DNA of 64,000 nucleotides from CAWDMC01 sp963803295 (GTDB taxonomy: Bacteria; Acidobacteriota; Terriglobia; UBA7540). The notes beneath the pieces are model-generated. The model was given only the letters and a program-made list of their open reading frames with translations. It had not been told where the DNA came from and did not search any database. Made by a program: the position numbers and the translations under genes. The stretch is taken from assembly GCA_963803295.1 (NCBI GenBank), contig CAWDMC010000016.1:62001-126000 (forward strand), in the 5' to 3' direction. Below are positions 16,146 to 24,558 of the stretch, one piece after another. Position 1 is the first letter of the stretch, and each line of letters begins with the position of its first letter.

Positions 16146-17030
16146 CTAGTCGCGATTCGGTGAACGATCTCCCCAGACAACCGAGAGGACGGGGCAGGGC
16201 GCCCGCCGGATGACAGCTTCCGTAGTCGAGCCGAAAATCAGTTCGCCGAGAGACTCCCGTGGCCTCGCGCCTATTACAATTAGGTCAGCACCGGAGCTCT
16301 TGGCTTCTTCGATAATTTGCTCGGCGCTGTTCCCTCGCTGAACTACCTCGTTGACCGAGCACGTCTCGCGGGCTTTGGGATCTACCCAATCGCAAAGCAC
16401 CCTTCGAGCTTTATCCAGGGGCTCCTTCATCGTGCTGTCCTCGACGATGTTCATGACGACCAGGGCCGCACCCGTTCTTGCGGCCACAATCGTCGCGTGC
16501 TCCAGACTAAGCGCGGAGAGGCTGTCGTAGTTGACCGGACACAATATGCGCCGAATGACGCCAAGGGAGGGAGTCAAAGTAATGGCAGGGCCGACCGTCA
16601 AGACCGGCTTCGTGATCTGGCGTAGAACGGATTCCATTACCGAACCTAGTCGGACTTTAGCGACTCCCGTCCGGCCGTGAGTTCCCATAACGATGAGATC
16701 GGCGTCAGATACCCTGGCAACCCGTGCTATGGCCGCCACTGGGTCTTCCTCGACAAGCGAGAACGAGCGGCGGATATCTTCGGAAAGATGTTTTCGAGCG
16801 AAGTCGGCAAGGTACACACGAGCGGCCTCCGCACTATTCCGCAACTCCTTCTCGATCGCCTGCACTTGCGAGATGGTGAAGTACACGGGTGCTTCCAGTC
16901 GTTGTGCGTGAAGGACAACCAATTCGGCGGCAAAGGCTCGCCCGAGACCACCTGCTACCCTTAATGCTAAGGCGGAGTGCTCACTGAAGTCGACCGGACA
17001 CAGAATCCGCTTTGGCTCAAAGACGGCCAT
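16146..17030 (-). CDS. Tandem universal stress protein (two UspA domains)
   Basis: A 294-residue protein made of two Usp domains. The first starts KRILCPVDFSEHSALALR and ends with the nucleotide-binding GTHGRTGVAKVRLGSVMESV. The second starts RRILCPVNYDSLSALSLE and ends IGARPRESLGELIFGSTTEA. The first keeps the ATP-binding G-x2-G-x9-G-S/T pattern; the second is less exact. Cytoplasmic. Neighbours (OsmC, ChrA) suggest an oxidative or metal stress group, all on the minus strand. Confidence 0.92.
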   Translation of the reverse strand: MAVFEPKRILCPVDFSEHSALALRVAGGLGRAFAAELVVLHAQRLEAPVYFTISQVQAIEKELRNSAEAARVYLADFARKHLSEDIRRSFSLVEEDPVAAIARVARVSDADLIVMGTHGRTGVAKVRLGSVMESVLRQITKPVLTVGPAITLTPSLGVIRRILCPVNYDSLSALSLEHATIVAARTGAALVVMNIVEDSTMKEPLDKARRVLCDWVDPKARETCSVNEVVQRGNSAEQIIEEAKSSGADLIVIGARPRESLGELIFGSTTEAVIRRAPCPVLSVVWGDRSPNRD

Positions 17031-17123
17031 GTGATTGCCCCCTTCAATATCATCCCGCCACCAAGAGGACCGGTCTCGATGTTGGTCCGCTTCTTTCCGG
17101 TGTGCTCCCGCTCAAACACCCGG

Positions 17124-17561
17124 TTAAGCAACACTCGCAAAAGTGGGCTCCGGAATGATCTCAAATGTCGACTCGATCCTGGCTGTTTTCGAGATCATTG
17201 CGCCCACTGAGCAGTACTTCGTTTCCGAGAGTTCAATCGCGTGTTTGACAGCCTCGGGGTCAATCGAGCCGTGCAAACGGTGTTTGATTTGGACCTGGGT
17301 AAAATAGTTGGGGGGCTCAGAGCGTTGCTCGGCCTGAACTTCGACCTCGTAGCCGGTAACCACTTGCCGCTTCTTGCGCAGGATTGAAATTACGTCGAAC
17401 GCTGTACAGCCACCGAGGGCCAGCAGGGCCAACTCGATGGGTTTGGGACCGGTATGTCCCTGAGCGTCATCCACCAGGAGGGTATGGCCGGACTTCGTTT
17501 CGGCCACGAACTGCCTGCCACTTCCCTCCACCGTCATTAGTTTTAGTTTGCCTTCAAGCAT
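17124..17561 (-). CDS. OsmC-family peroxiredoxin-like protein
   Basis: A 145-residue OsmC/Ohr-fold protein of the YhfA-like branch. It has the helix LALLALGGCTAFDVISILRK carrying the first Cys, and SETKYCSVGAMISKTARIE carrying the second. The pair reduces organic hydroperoxides in the family. The ATG at 17561 follows AAAGGAG; a longer in-frame start at 17612 has no ribosome-binding site. It lies 93 bp from the Usp gene on the same strand. Confidence 0.9.
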   Translation of the reverse strand: MLEGKLKLMTVEGSGRQFVAETKSGHTLLVDDAQGHTGPKPIELALLALGGCTAFDVISILRKKRQVVTGYEVEVQAEQRSEPPNYFTQVQIKHRLHGSIDPEAVKHAIELSETKYCSVGAMISKTARIESTFEIIPEPTFASVA

Positions 17562-17672
17562 TGGGAACTCCTTTGAGTGGCTGGGCGTGTCTGCGACAAC
17601 TCCCCGGAGCACTACCCTCCACTCCTACCTGATAAATGCAGAATCCAAGGAAAGGTAACAGCTTCTTTGACC

Positions 17673-18872
17673 TCAAGGCAAAAGCCCCGCAACTCCCGCC
17701 AGAGCGCCAGTAGCAAGCACGAGCGCTGGGTGCAACCTCCATCGGATCAACACCAGCAGGGCAAGAGCCGCGAAAATGTAGCCTCGCCATGAATGCAGCG
17801 TCCCCGGAGCCAAGACTATCCCCGCACTCAGAACCAAGCCAACCACCGCCGGGACGATGCCTGCCAGGAACGCCCGAGTTGCTATTCCGCCCTTCAGCCG
17901 TTCATACCCGCGGCACAAGGCGAGCATCAGAATTACCGCGGGAAGATAGAGTGCAAACGTAGCCACTAAGGCCCCTGCAGGCCCCCTAACCCGGTACCCG
18001 GCAAACGCGGCGAGCACCGTCAGGGGACCGGGGGTGAGGCTGCTGATACCGACACCATCGATGAATTCTTGTGGGCTCAGCCAACCCAAGTTCACCACGA
18101 GCGTCTGGTGCAACACCGGTATCAGAACAAACCCTCCGCCAAAAAACAGCACACCGACCTTGAGGAAAGCGCTGGCGACCTGAAAAAGGGAAACGCCCCC
18201 CACCGTCTTTAGAGCTTGAGTAGCACCATAGCCCAGCATAACCCCGGCTCGCAGTTTTTCTTTTGGAGGGCGTGCATCCGCCGCCTGCCCCGCGACGAGC
18301 GGGCTATTCTCCCCCGCCAGCCGAGTTTGTCCCAGCATGAGACCGAGCGTGCCTGCCGCAAACAGAATGTATGCAGGATTGAATTTGTACAGCCCAGCTA
18401 TCGACGCAATTGAGATGATGGCGGCAGCAGGCCAAGACTGCAGACTCTTCCTTCCCATTGACCAGGCCGCACTCACGATGAGCGCGATAACGGCCGGCCC
18501 CAAACCCGCTACGGCGCCTTGCAAGCCCGGAAAAGTTCGGTGAGTAAAATAGACCCACGACAGTACGAGAACAAGGGCAAATGAGGGAAGGATGAAAGCG
18601 ACTGCCGTAATCAGTCCTCCCACGACCCCATAGGCCCTGTAGCCCAGAAAGAGTGCGGTGTTTACCGCAAATGGTCCCAAAACTTGGCTCAGTCCGACCC
18701 CGTGGGCAAACTCCTCGGAATCGATAATCTGCCGTTTTCTCACGAACTCATTTTCCATGAGGGCGATGACGGCCATTCCGCCGCCGAATCCGATCGTACC
18801 GATTTTCAGGAACGCTAACGCAAGCCCGGCAAGAGACACTTGTTGCTTCCGGAATGGACTCTGCTTCAGCAA
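17673..18872 (-). CDS. chrA: ChrA chromate transporter, two-domain form
   Basis: A 399-residue membrane protein with two homologous CHR halves. The first has TIGFGGGMAVIALMENEFV and SQVLGPFAVNTALFLGYRA; the second has FFGGGFVLIPVLHQ, DGVGISSLTPGPLTVLAAFA and GYRVRG. About ten hydrophobic segments are visible. Family members export chromate (CHR) and are often linked to sulfate or oxidative stress. Length is typical for long-chain ChrA. No ChrB-like regulator is adjacent. Confidence 0.92.
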   Translation of the reverse strand: MLKQSPFRKQQVSLAGLALAFLKIGTIGFGGGMAVIALMENEFVRKRQIIDSEEFAHGVGLSQVLGPFAVNTALFLGYRAYGVVGGLITAVAFILPSFALVLVLSWVYFTHRTFPGLQGAVAGLGPAVIALIVSAAWSMGRKSLQSWPAAAIISIASIAGLYKFNPAYILFAAGTLGLMLGQTRLAGENSPLVAGQAADARPPKEKLRAGVMLGYGATQALKTVGGVSLFQVASAFLKVGVLFFGGGFVLIPVLHQTLVVNLGWLSPQEFIDGVGISSLTPGPLTVLAAFAGYRVRGPAGALVATFALYLPAVILMLALCRGYERLKGGIATRAFLAGIVPAVVGLVLSAGIVLAPGTLHSWRGYIFAALALLVLIRWRLHPALVLATGALAGVAGLLP

Positions 18873-18947
18873 GGGCGTTTCACCGAATCTGTGAAAATAC
18901 TGTTCCTATCAGGCATACCGGTCGCGCGATGTTAGCGTGATGCTAGA

Positions 18948-19571
18948 ATGCTAGCGACGAACATGAATTCACGGATTGAACAGGCAATCACGCAGCTCAA
19001 GGATCGAGATCCGAAGGCCATCGAAAGCGCCTTGGAGTCTCTCACCGCCAGCGCTTTTGCCTTCGCCAAAAGGGTCTGCGGCAACGAGCAGGAGGCCGAG
19101 GACATCGCCCAGGAGACCATGATGCAGTTGACCCGATCGGTGGATCGCTTCGCGGACGCCAGAGGTCTAGGCGTCTGGCTTTACAAAGTGGCGAAGACAC
19201 GCTGCCTGATGAGCCGGCGGCACAGCAAATTCACTCCAAAACAGTTGCTTTCACTCGACGAATCCATGACCCCTGATACAAGACTTGCCGGGGACTCCGA
19301 TCCAGCCGGGCCGCGCAATCCGGAAGAACTGCTCCTGCGGCAGGAACTTCGCGACCAACTGGAGCGAGCCATCATGGGCCTTCCCGAACCTTACCGCTTG
19401 GTTTTGGTCCTGCGCGATATGGAGGAACTCCACGCGGCTGAAGTTGCCAGAATCATGGGCATTTCCGAGCCGACCGTCAAGATGCGCCTGCACCGCGCCC
19501 GCGTTTTCGTCCGGAATGCGTTGGACCGCTATCTGCGCTCGATCTCCAACGAGGAGCGGGTCCACCGTTGA
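18948..19571 (+). CDS. ECF RNA polymerase sigma factor
   Basis: A 207-residue sigma-70-family ECF factor. Region 2 contains AFAKRVCGNEQEAEDIAQET and GVWLYKVAKTRCL; region 4 contains LPEPYRLVLVLRDMEELHAA and the HTH RIMGISEPTVKMRLHRARVF. The ATG at 18963 (MNSRIEQ) is an alternative start. No complete anti-sigma gene follows on the same strand: the next gene is a minus-strand cytochrome. Immediately after the stop a different frame reads CKRILATFTATL, faintly like the start of a zinc-finger anti-sigma factor but without a start codon. Confidence 0.92.
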   Translation: MLATNMNSRIEQAITQLKDRDPKAIESALESLTASAFAFAKRVCGNEQEAEDIAQETMMQLTRSVDRFADARGLGVWLYKVAKTRCLMSRRHSKFTPKQLLSLDESMTPDTRLAGDSDPAGPRNPEELLLRQELRDQLERAIMGLPEPYRLVLVLRDMEELHAAEVARIMGISEPTVKMRLHRARVFVRNALDRYLRSISNEERVHR

Positions 19572-19635
19572 TGCGCAGTGCAAACGGATCCTTGCCACTT
19601 TCACGGCCACTCTACGCCCTCGACTTGGCGTCTAC

Positions 19636-21726
19636 CTAATGCGTTGCCAGGGTGGCGGGAATCTCGAGGGTAAAAGTGTGACGGCCGCTTCCTGCATCTC
19701 CGACTTGAACGTTCAGCGAGGCTGAGGAAACGTCGGTGATAGGGGCTTCCCGGTGGCGGTCTGTGTACACCGAATCCATGAAGAATTGGTTGGCCTTGCG
19801 ATAGCGCAAGCGCGCGCTTATTCTTAATGGCCCCTCCACCTTTTCAGGCAACTTGACCCGGTAGTCGTATCTTTCCGAGTGGCCCGGCAGGATCGCAGGC
19901 CGGTACTGTGGCCCGGTCGGATGCCACAGGTCCGCCAGCATAATCTCCTTGCCTTCCGTGGTAATGGCAAGCGGCTTGAGAACGAAAGAGTCGGGCTCTA
20001 TGTGATTCAAGGGGTCGAGTCCGCCGGAATGGAAGATTTCCGTGCCGACGGCGTCCTGGATATTCAGCTCAATCCAAGCGCGGCCAATGTTGAGAGGACC
20101 GGTCGGAAAACTGTGCCCCACCTTGTTATTGGTAAGTGTCACGCGCACTTCGGTGAGGGCGCCCTGCCCTGCCGAAGCCGCCGCTTCGATCTTGAGGCCT
20201 ACGATCGGACCCTGAGGCCATACCTTGGCGATCTCCGCAATATCCCGATCGCCGTGCAGCCATTGATTGACGCGACCAATCTGCGCGGCGGCGTCCGGCG
20301 AATCGAGCGTCTCGGGCATGAACTGATTTCCAGCGGCAAAATAGTGGTTGCGATACTTGAGACCAAGCCCTATTTTCACGTCGTACGGATCCGCCTCAGC
20401 TTGATTAGGGGCATTCACGAAATACATGTGACATTGCTGGCAGCGTAGGCGGCGAGAGACATCGGGATCGGTATTCCACTTACCTAGCTTCCAGTCGTCG
20501 TATTGCGTTTCGACTTGGACGGGGCCGAGCTGCTTGTCGATCACATCGAATTCCTTGTGGCAAGGTGCGCATGACTCAGCTTGGCGGACGAGTTTCAGAT
20601 CGTAGTCGCGATCATGCTGCTTCGGATAGGCGCGGATCAGAAAACGCGCCACAATGCCCGCGTAGCGATTACTGCTGTACTCGTACAGGTAAGGTTGAGG
20701 GGCCCCGACTTCATAGCTGCCGATGCCGCGTTCGTCCACGTGCCGCACCGCGTGGCAAACAAGGCACGAATCCCCATGTTTGTAGCCTGGCGCCGACTTC
20801 CCCAAAGTTGGGTCTTTGTAGCCAGCAAGCAGCGAGACAGGATCATGACAGCCGCTGCACTTTTCCGTCGCCTCCAGGCCTTGAACATCGGTGGTAGCGC
20901 TGCGTACGGCCTGAAAGAACTCGTCTTCCGCAGACCAACGATGCGCGCTCGCCAACCACTCCCGATAGATCGCAGCGTGGCAACCGGAGACGCCGCAGGA
21001 ATTGGAGTTCGAAAGTACCTGAGGAGCCAGAGGCCGTCCGGTCTCGGTGGTGGCCAAGCTCGGGTAAAACGGATCTTCTCCAGGAATAGACTGGAATGTT
21101 GCCGGCGGTTCGTAGGTCTGATATGAGGGACCGCGATAAGCCAAAGTGGCGGCAAACAACAGAAGCAGGAGGATGGTTGAGACTGCGGCCGCCCGCCTCC
21201 AGATGCGGCGCCGTCCTGGAGCGTAATCAACTCCCCCGTTGGCTGGAAGGGATCCGGAGCTGTGGTTAGGTTGCAGGAGGGATGGGGGGTAGAGGTGATA
21301 GGCAAGAAACGGTAAGGCGAGTAGGCCGCTCCACAGGTGGATCGAATGCCAGTAGTGCCTGACGTGAAGCGCGAAGAGAGCCTGATAGGTGATGATCACT
21401 CCGGACACCGAACTTATGGCCAGCAACCAAAAGCCGGTGTACGCCGAGACCTTGCGGAGGCATCGTGGCGCTTTTCGAGTGGCGAGCCAGTGGCTGAGTT
21501 GCCAGAGAGTGAACGGAACCATCACGGCCAGGCCGGCTACCGTGTGAAACACCACCGTCACCTGAGCCCCGGTGCCAAAAGGCAGCAGCCACACGGCAAC
21601 GCCAGTGAAGGCGACGAAGCCCAAGCCGCCGATCACCCAACTGAAGCCCAGCGGACCGTCATCCCTAATGAATCTGTGCTGTATAGGGGACGGTGGATGT
21701 TCTCGGTTCCTCATGACCAGCATCAA
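19636..21726 (-). CDS. Membrane cytochrome b / multiheme cytochrome c fusion
   Basis: A 696-residue protein. The first 165 residues hold about four membrane helices with paired histidines (VVFHTVAG, LSHWLA, HSIHLWSG, AYHLYPP), as in b-type cytochromes. A single further helix (near 190) precedes a large periplasmic part with heme motifs CSGCH, CLVCH, CAPCH and CQQCH and one CGVSGCH (CX4CH). The order resembles cytochrome c554-like domains, followed by a beta-rich C-terminal domain. It could pass quinol electrons to periplasmic hemes. It lies downstream of the FadL-like gene and the Mo operon on the same strand. Two near-by start codons are possible. Confidence 0.8.
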   Translation of the reverse strand: MMLVMRNREHPPSPIQHRFIRDDGPLGFSWVIGGLGFVAFTGVAVWLLPFGTGAQVTVVFHTVAGLAVMVPFTLWQLSHWLATRKAPRCLRKVSAYTGFWLLAISSVSGVIITYQALFALHVRHYWHSIHLWSGLLALPFLAYHLYPPSLLQPNHSSGSLPANGGVDYAPGRRRIWRRAAAVSTILLLLLFAATLAYRGPSYQTYEPPATFQSIPGEDPFYPSLATTETGRPLAPQVLSNSNSCGVSGCHAAIYREWLASAHRWSAEDEFFQAVRSATTDVQGLEATEKCSGCHDPVSLLAGYKDPTLGKSAPGYKHGDSCLVCHAVRHVDERGIGSYEVGAPQPYLYEYSSNRYAGIVARFLIRAYPKQHDRDYDLKLVRQAESCAPCHKEFDVIDKQLGPVQVETQYDDWKLGKWNTDPDVSRRLRCQQCHMYFVNAPNQAEADPYDVKIGLGLKYRNHYFAAGNQFMPETLDSPDAAAQIGRVNQWLHGDRDIAEIAKVWPQGPIVGLKIEAAASAGQGALTEVRVTLTNNKVGHSFPTGPLNIGRAWIELNIQDAVGTEIFHSGGLDPLNHIEPDSFVLKPLAITTEGKEIMLADLWHPTGPQYRPAILPGHSERYDYRVKLPEKVEGPLRISARLRYRKANQFFMDSVYTDRHREAPITDVSSASLNVQVGDAGSGRHTFTLEIPATLATH

Positions 21727-21855
21727 CGAAGAAGCAAAGCCAGTTGCAGCGGCACTTCGGTGGTATCTGTGTCACTGCAACTGGCCTTGGGCGATGATGC
21801 AGCGAATTCCCGCCCGAATGCAAGTCCCAGGCAGGCGCCGCGGCTGGGTTTAGCA

Positions 21856-23121
21856 TTATTCGCGAGTCCAGCCGAAGCTGATGCCGACGGAATCCTCGAA
21901 CATGCGGACGTTGGCGTTGCCGCCGCCCGCCGTCGGAGGAATCGAATTTACGCCGTTTACGGTTTTTTCAAAAGCATGCACGTACGCGAGGCTCACTTCC
22001 CTGCCCTTCCCGAGCGCGAACGTGGCGCCGGCGGTGATGTGGCTCTGAACAATTCCCGGAGCAAGGAGATTGAAGAAAGTCTCGTTCTGGGAGAAGGGCA
22101 CACTGGAGTGGTTATAGCCGGCACGGAGCGTGAGGCCGGGTCTAACAACATAGTCGGCGCCAACCTTGGGCGCCGTAATATCATGCCATCCGAATCCCGG
22201 CCCATCGTTGGAACCGAGAAGTGTCTGGTTTGCCCCCGAGTCGGCGATCGACTTGACGCCGCTGTAAAGCACGCGCTCCACGTCGAACGCCACCGTCGTC
22301 TTCGAAACCGGTTTCACGGCTACACCGAAGGCGAAATTGGCGGGAATGTCGAAATCTCCCTGTTCCGCGAACAGGCCGCGGTACTGGCTGAACTTGCCCA
22401 TCCACGTCCGCGTTTGGTAGGTCGCGCCCAGGCTGAGCCAAGAATTGACATCTCCCAACCATCCCACTCGCAGTCCCCAACCTTCGGTCGAGTCGTAACC
22501 ACGATTGGTGACATGAGTCGGGTCGGAGGAATAGTTGGCGTTGGCAAAGTTCTGCAATCCCTCAGCTTGAAAACGCTGGTAGGCCAGGTTGAACGATACG
22601 CCAATCGAATTATGCTTGTTCAGCCTCATGGACACCGTCGGGGCCACGAACAACTGTTGGAGGTCCACCCCTGCCTTGGTGCTGCCAAGCAGCGGGATGG
22701 GACTGAGATAAGAGGTATTCATCCCGCCGTTGCCGTAGGCGGAAATCCCAAAGGCAAGCCACCGCCGCGCCATGTGGTTGTATCCTAGCTCGGGAATAAG
22801 GAAATTCCTTTCGCCATTCGCGTCATACGTGCCGTTCACATTTGGATAACCAGGAGGCAACTGATTCCCGGTTATAGACCCGCTGCGGCTGGGGCGGAAC
22901 AGGTCGAGACCAAAATCAAAGCGATTGCCAATCACAACCATGCCGGCCGGATTGGTCGCCGCCGCCATGCTATCCGTAGGCAGGGCCACGCCGGCGCCTC
23001 CCTGGGCGGCCTGCTTGATGCCGTACCCGTGAGACAAGTATCCGTCGGTCGCCCAAAGGCCGGCGGCAAATCCGGTCATTAGTACAAATGCTGATAATAG
23101 GTGTTTCATTCTTAGGTGCAC
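21856..23121 (-). CDS. FadL/OMPP1-family outer-membrane porin
   Basis: A roughly 420-residue beta-barrel protein. After the signal peptide (MKHLLSAFVLMTGFAAG) comes the family's N-terminal hatch, HGYGIKQAAQGGAGVALPTD and AATNPAGMV. Alternating aromatic strands run to a terminal FGWTRE. FadL proteins pass hydrophobic compounds through the outer membrane. The chosen GTG at 23121 sits eight bases after GGAGG; the ATG at 23109 is 20 bases away. It is 154 bp downstream of the rhodanese gene and could be part of the same transcript. Confidence 0.85.
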   Translation of the reverse strand: MHLRMKHLLSAFVLMTGFAAGLWATDGYLSHGYGIKQAAQGGAGVALPTDSMAAATNPAGMVVIGNRFDFGLDLFRPSRSGSITGNQLPPGYPNVNGTYDANGERNFLIPELGYNHMARRWLAFGISAYGNGGMNTSYLSPIPLLGSTKAGVDLQQLFVAPTVSMRLNKHNSIGVSFNLAYQRFQAEGLQNFANANYSSDPTHVTNRGYDSTEGWGLRVGWLGDVNSWLSLGATYQTRTWMGKFSQYRGLFAEQGDFDIPANFAFGVAVKPVSKTTVAFDVERVLYSGVKSIADSGANQTLLGSNDGPGFGWHDITAPKVGADYVVRPGLTLRAGYNHSSVPFSQNETFFNLLAPGIVQSHITAGATFALGKGREVSLAYVHAFEKTVNGVNSIPPTAGGGNANVRMFEDSVGISFGWTRE

Positions 23122-23275
23122 CAATCGATCCTCCTCGGTCCTTCTATGCTGCCCTTTACCTGCCTTATGCAAGCCCTCCCCAGGGCTGCAAACTGTGCCT
23201 GCACATCCTGACTTCTTTAGCCCGTCTCCATCACTTTTCGTTCACGCTACGCAAAATACACTCGAAAGATCGCTG

Positions 23276-23938
23276 CTACGAGCAGCCCCGTCCCAGCTTG
23301 AGTTTCTTCGCCGAATTACTGTTACCCGGTGCCGGCTGTCCGGCCGGTGGAACTTCGGGGACAGCAACCGGCATGGACGAGGACGAAGCAGCACCGCCTC
23401 TCGAGCCTCCCATGAAGTGCTCGCGCAACTGCTTCGCCTGGGCATATCCGGCGGGCGACGCGTCTTCCGAACGCAAGCTTGTAGGCGTCATCACTTCACC
23501 CCACCACGCTTCCAGACCTTCTCGCAGCGAGTAGGCGTTATAGCCCTTCAGTCCCAGCAGCAACTGAGCTTCAGCGGCATGGCCAGCTCCAAACCCATAG
23601 ACCACGATCTTCTTCTCGCGGGAGAGCTTCGTGAGGCCCGCTGCCTCGAACAACTGCCCAAGGGGGATGTTGACGGCCGTCGGAATGTGGTAGTCGTCGA
23701 ACTGCCAGGGATCGCGGATGTCGACTAGCAGGTAATCCTGCCGCTTTTCCACGATCCAACGTGCCAATTCGCCCGGTGTCACATGATCCTTCTCCGTGAC
23801 AATGTTCTGAACCAAGGAGGACGTATCTACAGGACTGGCGCCACTGCCGCGGGCGATGGTGGCAGCTAGCGCCAGCACCACACCGAGTATCACCGCGCCT
23901 CCCGCCGCCAGGTGTTTTCCCGTCACCTCGATCTTCAT
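23276..23938 (-). CDS. Membrane-anchored rhodanese-like protein, catalytic Cys absent
   Basis: A 220-residue protein with an N-terminal membrane anchor (about residues 11-30) and one rhodanese domain (about 55-150: YLLVDIRDPWQFDDYHIPTA and NIPLGQLFEA). The active-site loop, normally C-x4-R-S/A after VVY, reads VVYGFGAGHAAEAQL, so the sulfur-carrying Cys is replaced. A Ser/Pro-rich tail ends GRGCS. It may bind rather than transfer sulfur. It overlaps the YeeE gene by four bases (ATGA), so it belongs to the operon. Confidence 0.85.
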   Translation of the reverse strand: MKIEVTGKHLAAGGAVILGVVLALAATIARGSGASPVDTSSLVQNIVTEKDHVTPGELARWIVEKRQDYLLVDIRDPWQFDDYHIPTAVNIPLGQLFEAAGLTKLSREKKIVVYGFGAGHAAEAQLLLGLKGYNAYSLREGLEAWWGEVMTPTSLRSEDASPAGYAQAKQLREHFMGGSRGGAASSSSMPVAVPEVPPAGQPAPGNSNSAKKLKLGRGCS

Positions 23939-24558
23939 CGTTCACCCTCCTTCGGAAGCGACTTCCCGTAAGTCCGTCCAAACAAGTTCCAGCGTCCTTC
24001 GCTTTGCTCCGCAGCCCAGAAAGCGCCCAAAGCCATGACAAGGACTCCCAAGGCAACGATCCCGGCGTTGACGTCCAGCCAGACCGGGAGGGTAAGCGGA
24101 CCGAGCCCACCGGAGAGATTGAACCGGCTGAAGTGGGGTACCCCGGCACCGAACAGAAAAATGCCGATCAGGATTCCGACGATGAAGAACAGAGCGTCAA
24201 TCTTGCCGACGGCGGCCGCAGCGACTGAAGTTCCAGGACAGTATCCGCCGACGGCAAACCCCGCGCCCAGGAGCAATCCGCCCACCAGTTGCGGCCACAC
24301 GAAGGTGTTGGGAATGAAAACCTGGCTCATATCGATCCATCCGACGAGCGCCAGGTAGACCAATCCGAGCATGGCCACCACGATCGCCGTGAACATGACC
24401 TTGAGCACCGCGAAATCCTTGAAGAAGAATTGCGCCGTAAGCTTGATCGCGCTGGAGAAGCCTGCCCGGTCGAGGGCGAAGCCGAAGAAAAACCCCAGAA
24501 TCACCGCCACGAGCATCTGCACCGGAGTGGAATAGGAGAGACCCAAAGGAGCACTCAT
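23935..24558 (-). CDS. YeeE/YedE half-size sulfur-compound permease (GYCPGT half)
   Basis: A 207-residue membrane protein with about five helices. It has GFALDRAGFSSAIKL near the start and the conserved Cys motif GGYCPGTSVAAAAVGKIDAL. Full-length YeeE (TsuA) imports thiosulfate through a chain of conserved cysteines; half-size pairs exist. Here the partner half appears to be the C-terminal domain of the neighbouring cytochrome b fusion. The ATG at 24558 has GGAGGT; a longer start is unsupported. Overlaps by four bases with genes on both sides. Confidence 0.85.
   Translation of the reverse strand: MSAPLGLSYSTPVQMLVAVILGFFFGFALDRAGFSSAIKLTAQFFFKDFAVLKVMFTAIVVAMLGLVYLALVGWIDMSQVFIPNTFVWPQLVGGLLLGAGFAVGGYCPGTSVAAAAVGKIDALFFIVGILIGIFLFGAGVPHFSRFNLSGGLGPLTLPVWLDVNAGIVALGVLVMALGAFWAAEQSEGRWNLFGRTYGKSLPKEGER

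Noticed and set aside
19572..19635. Anti-sigma factor gene after the ECF factor
   Set aside because: CKRILATFTATL has no start codon and no second zinc-ligand motif; the stretch is too short.
21337..22788. 483-codon plus-strand frame
   Set aside because: Antisense shadow of the FadL-like and multiheme cytochrome genes; no motif and no ribosome-binding site.
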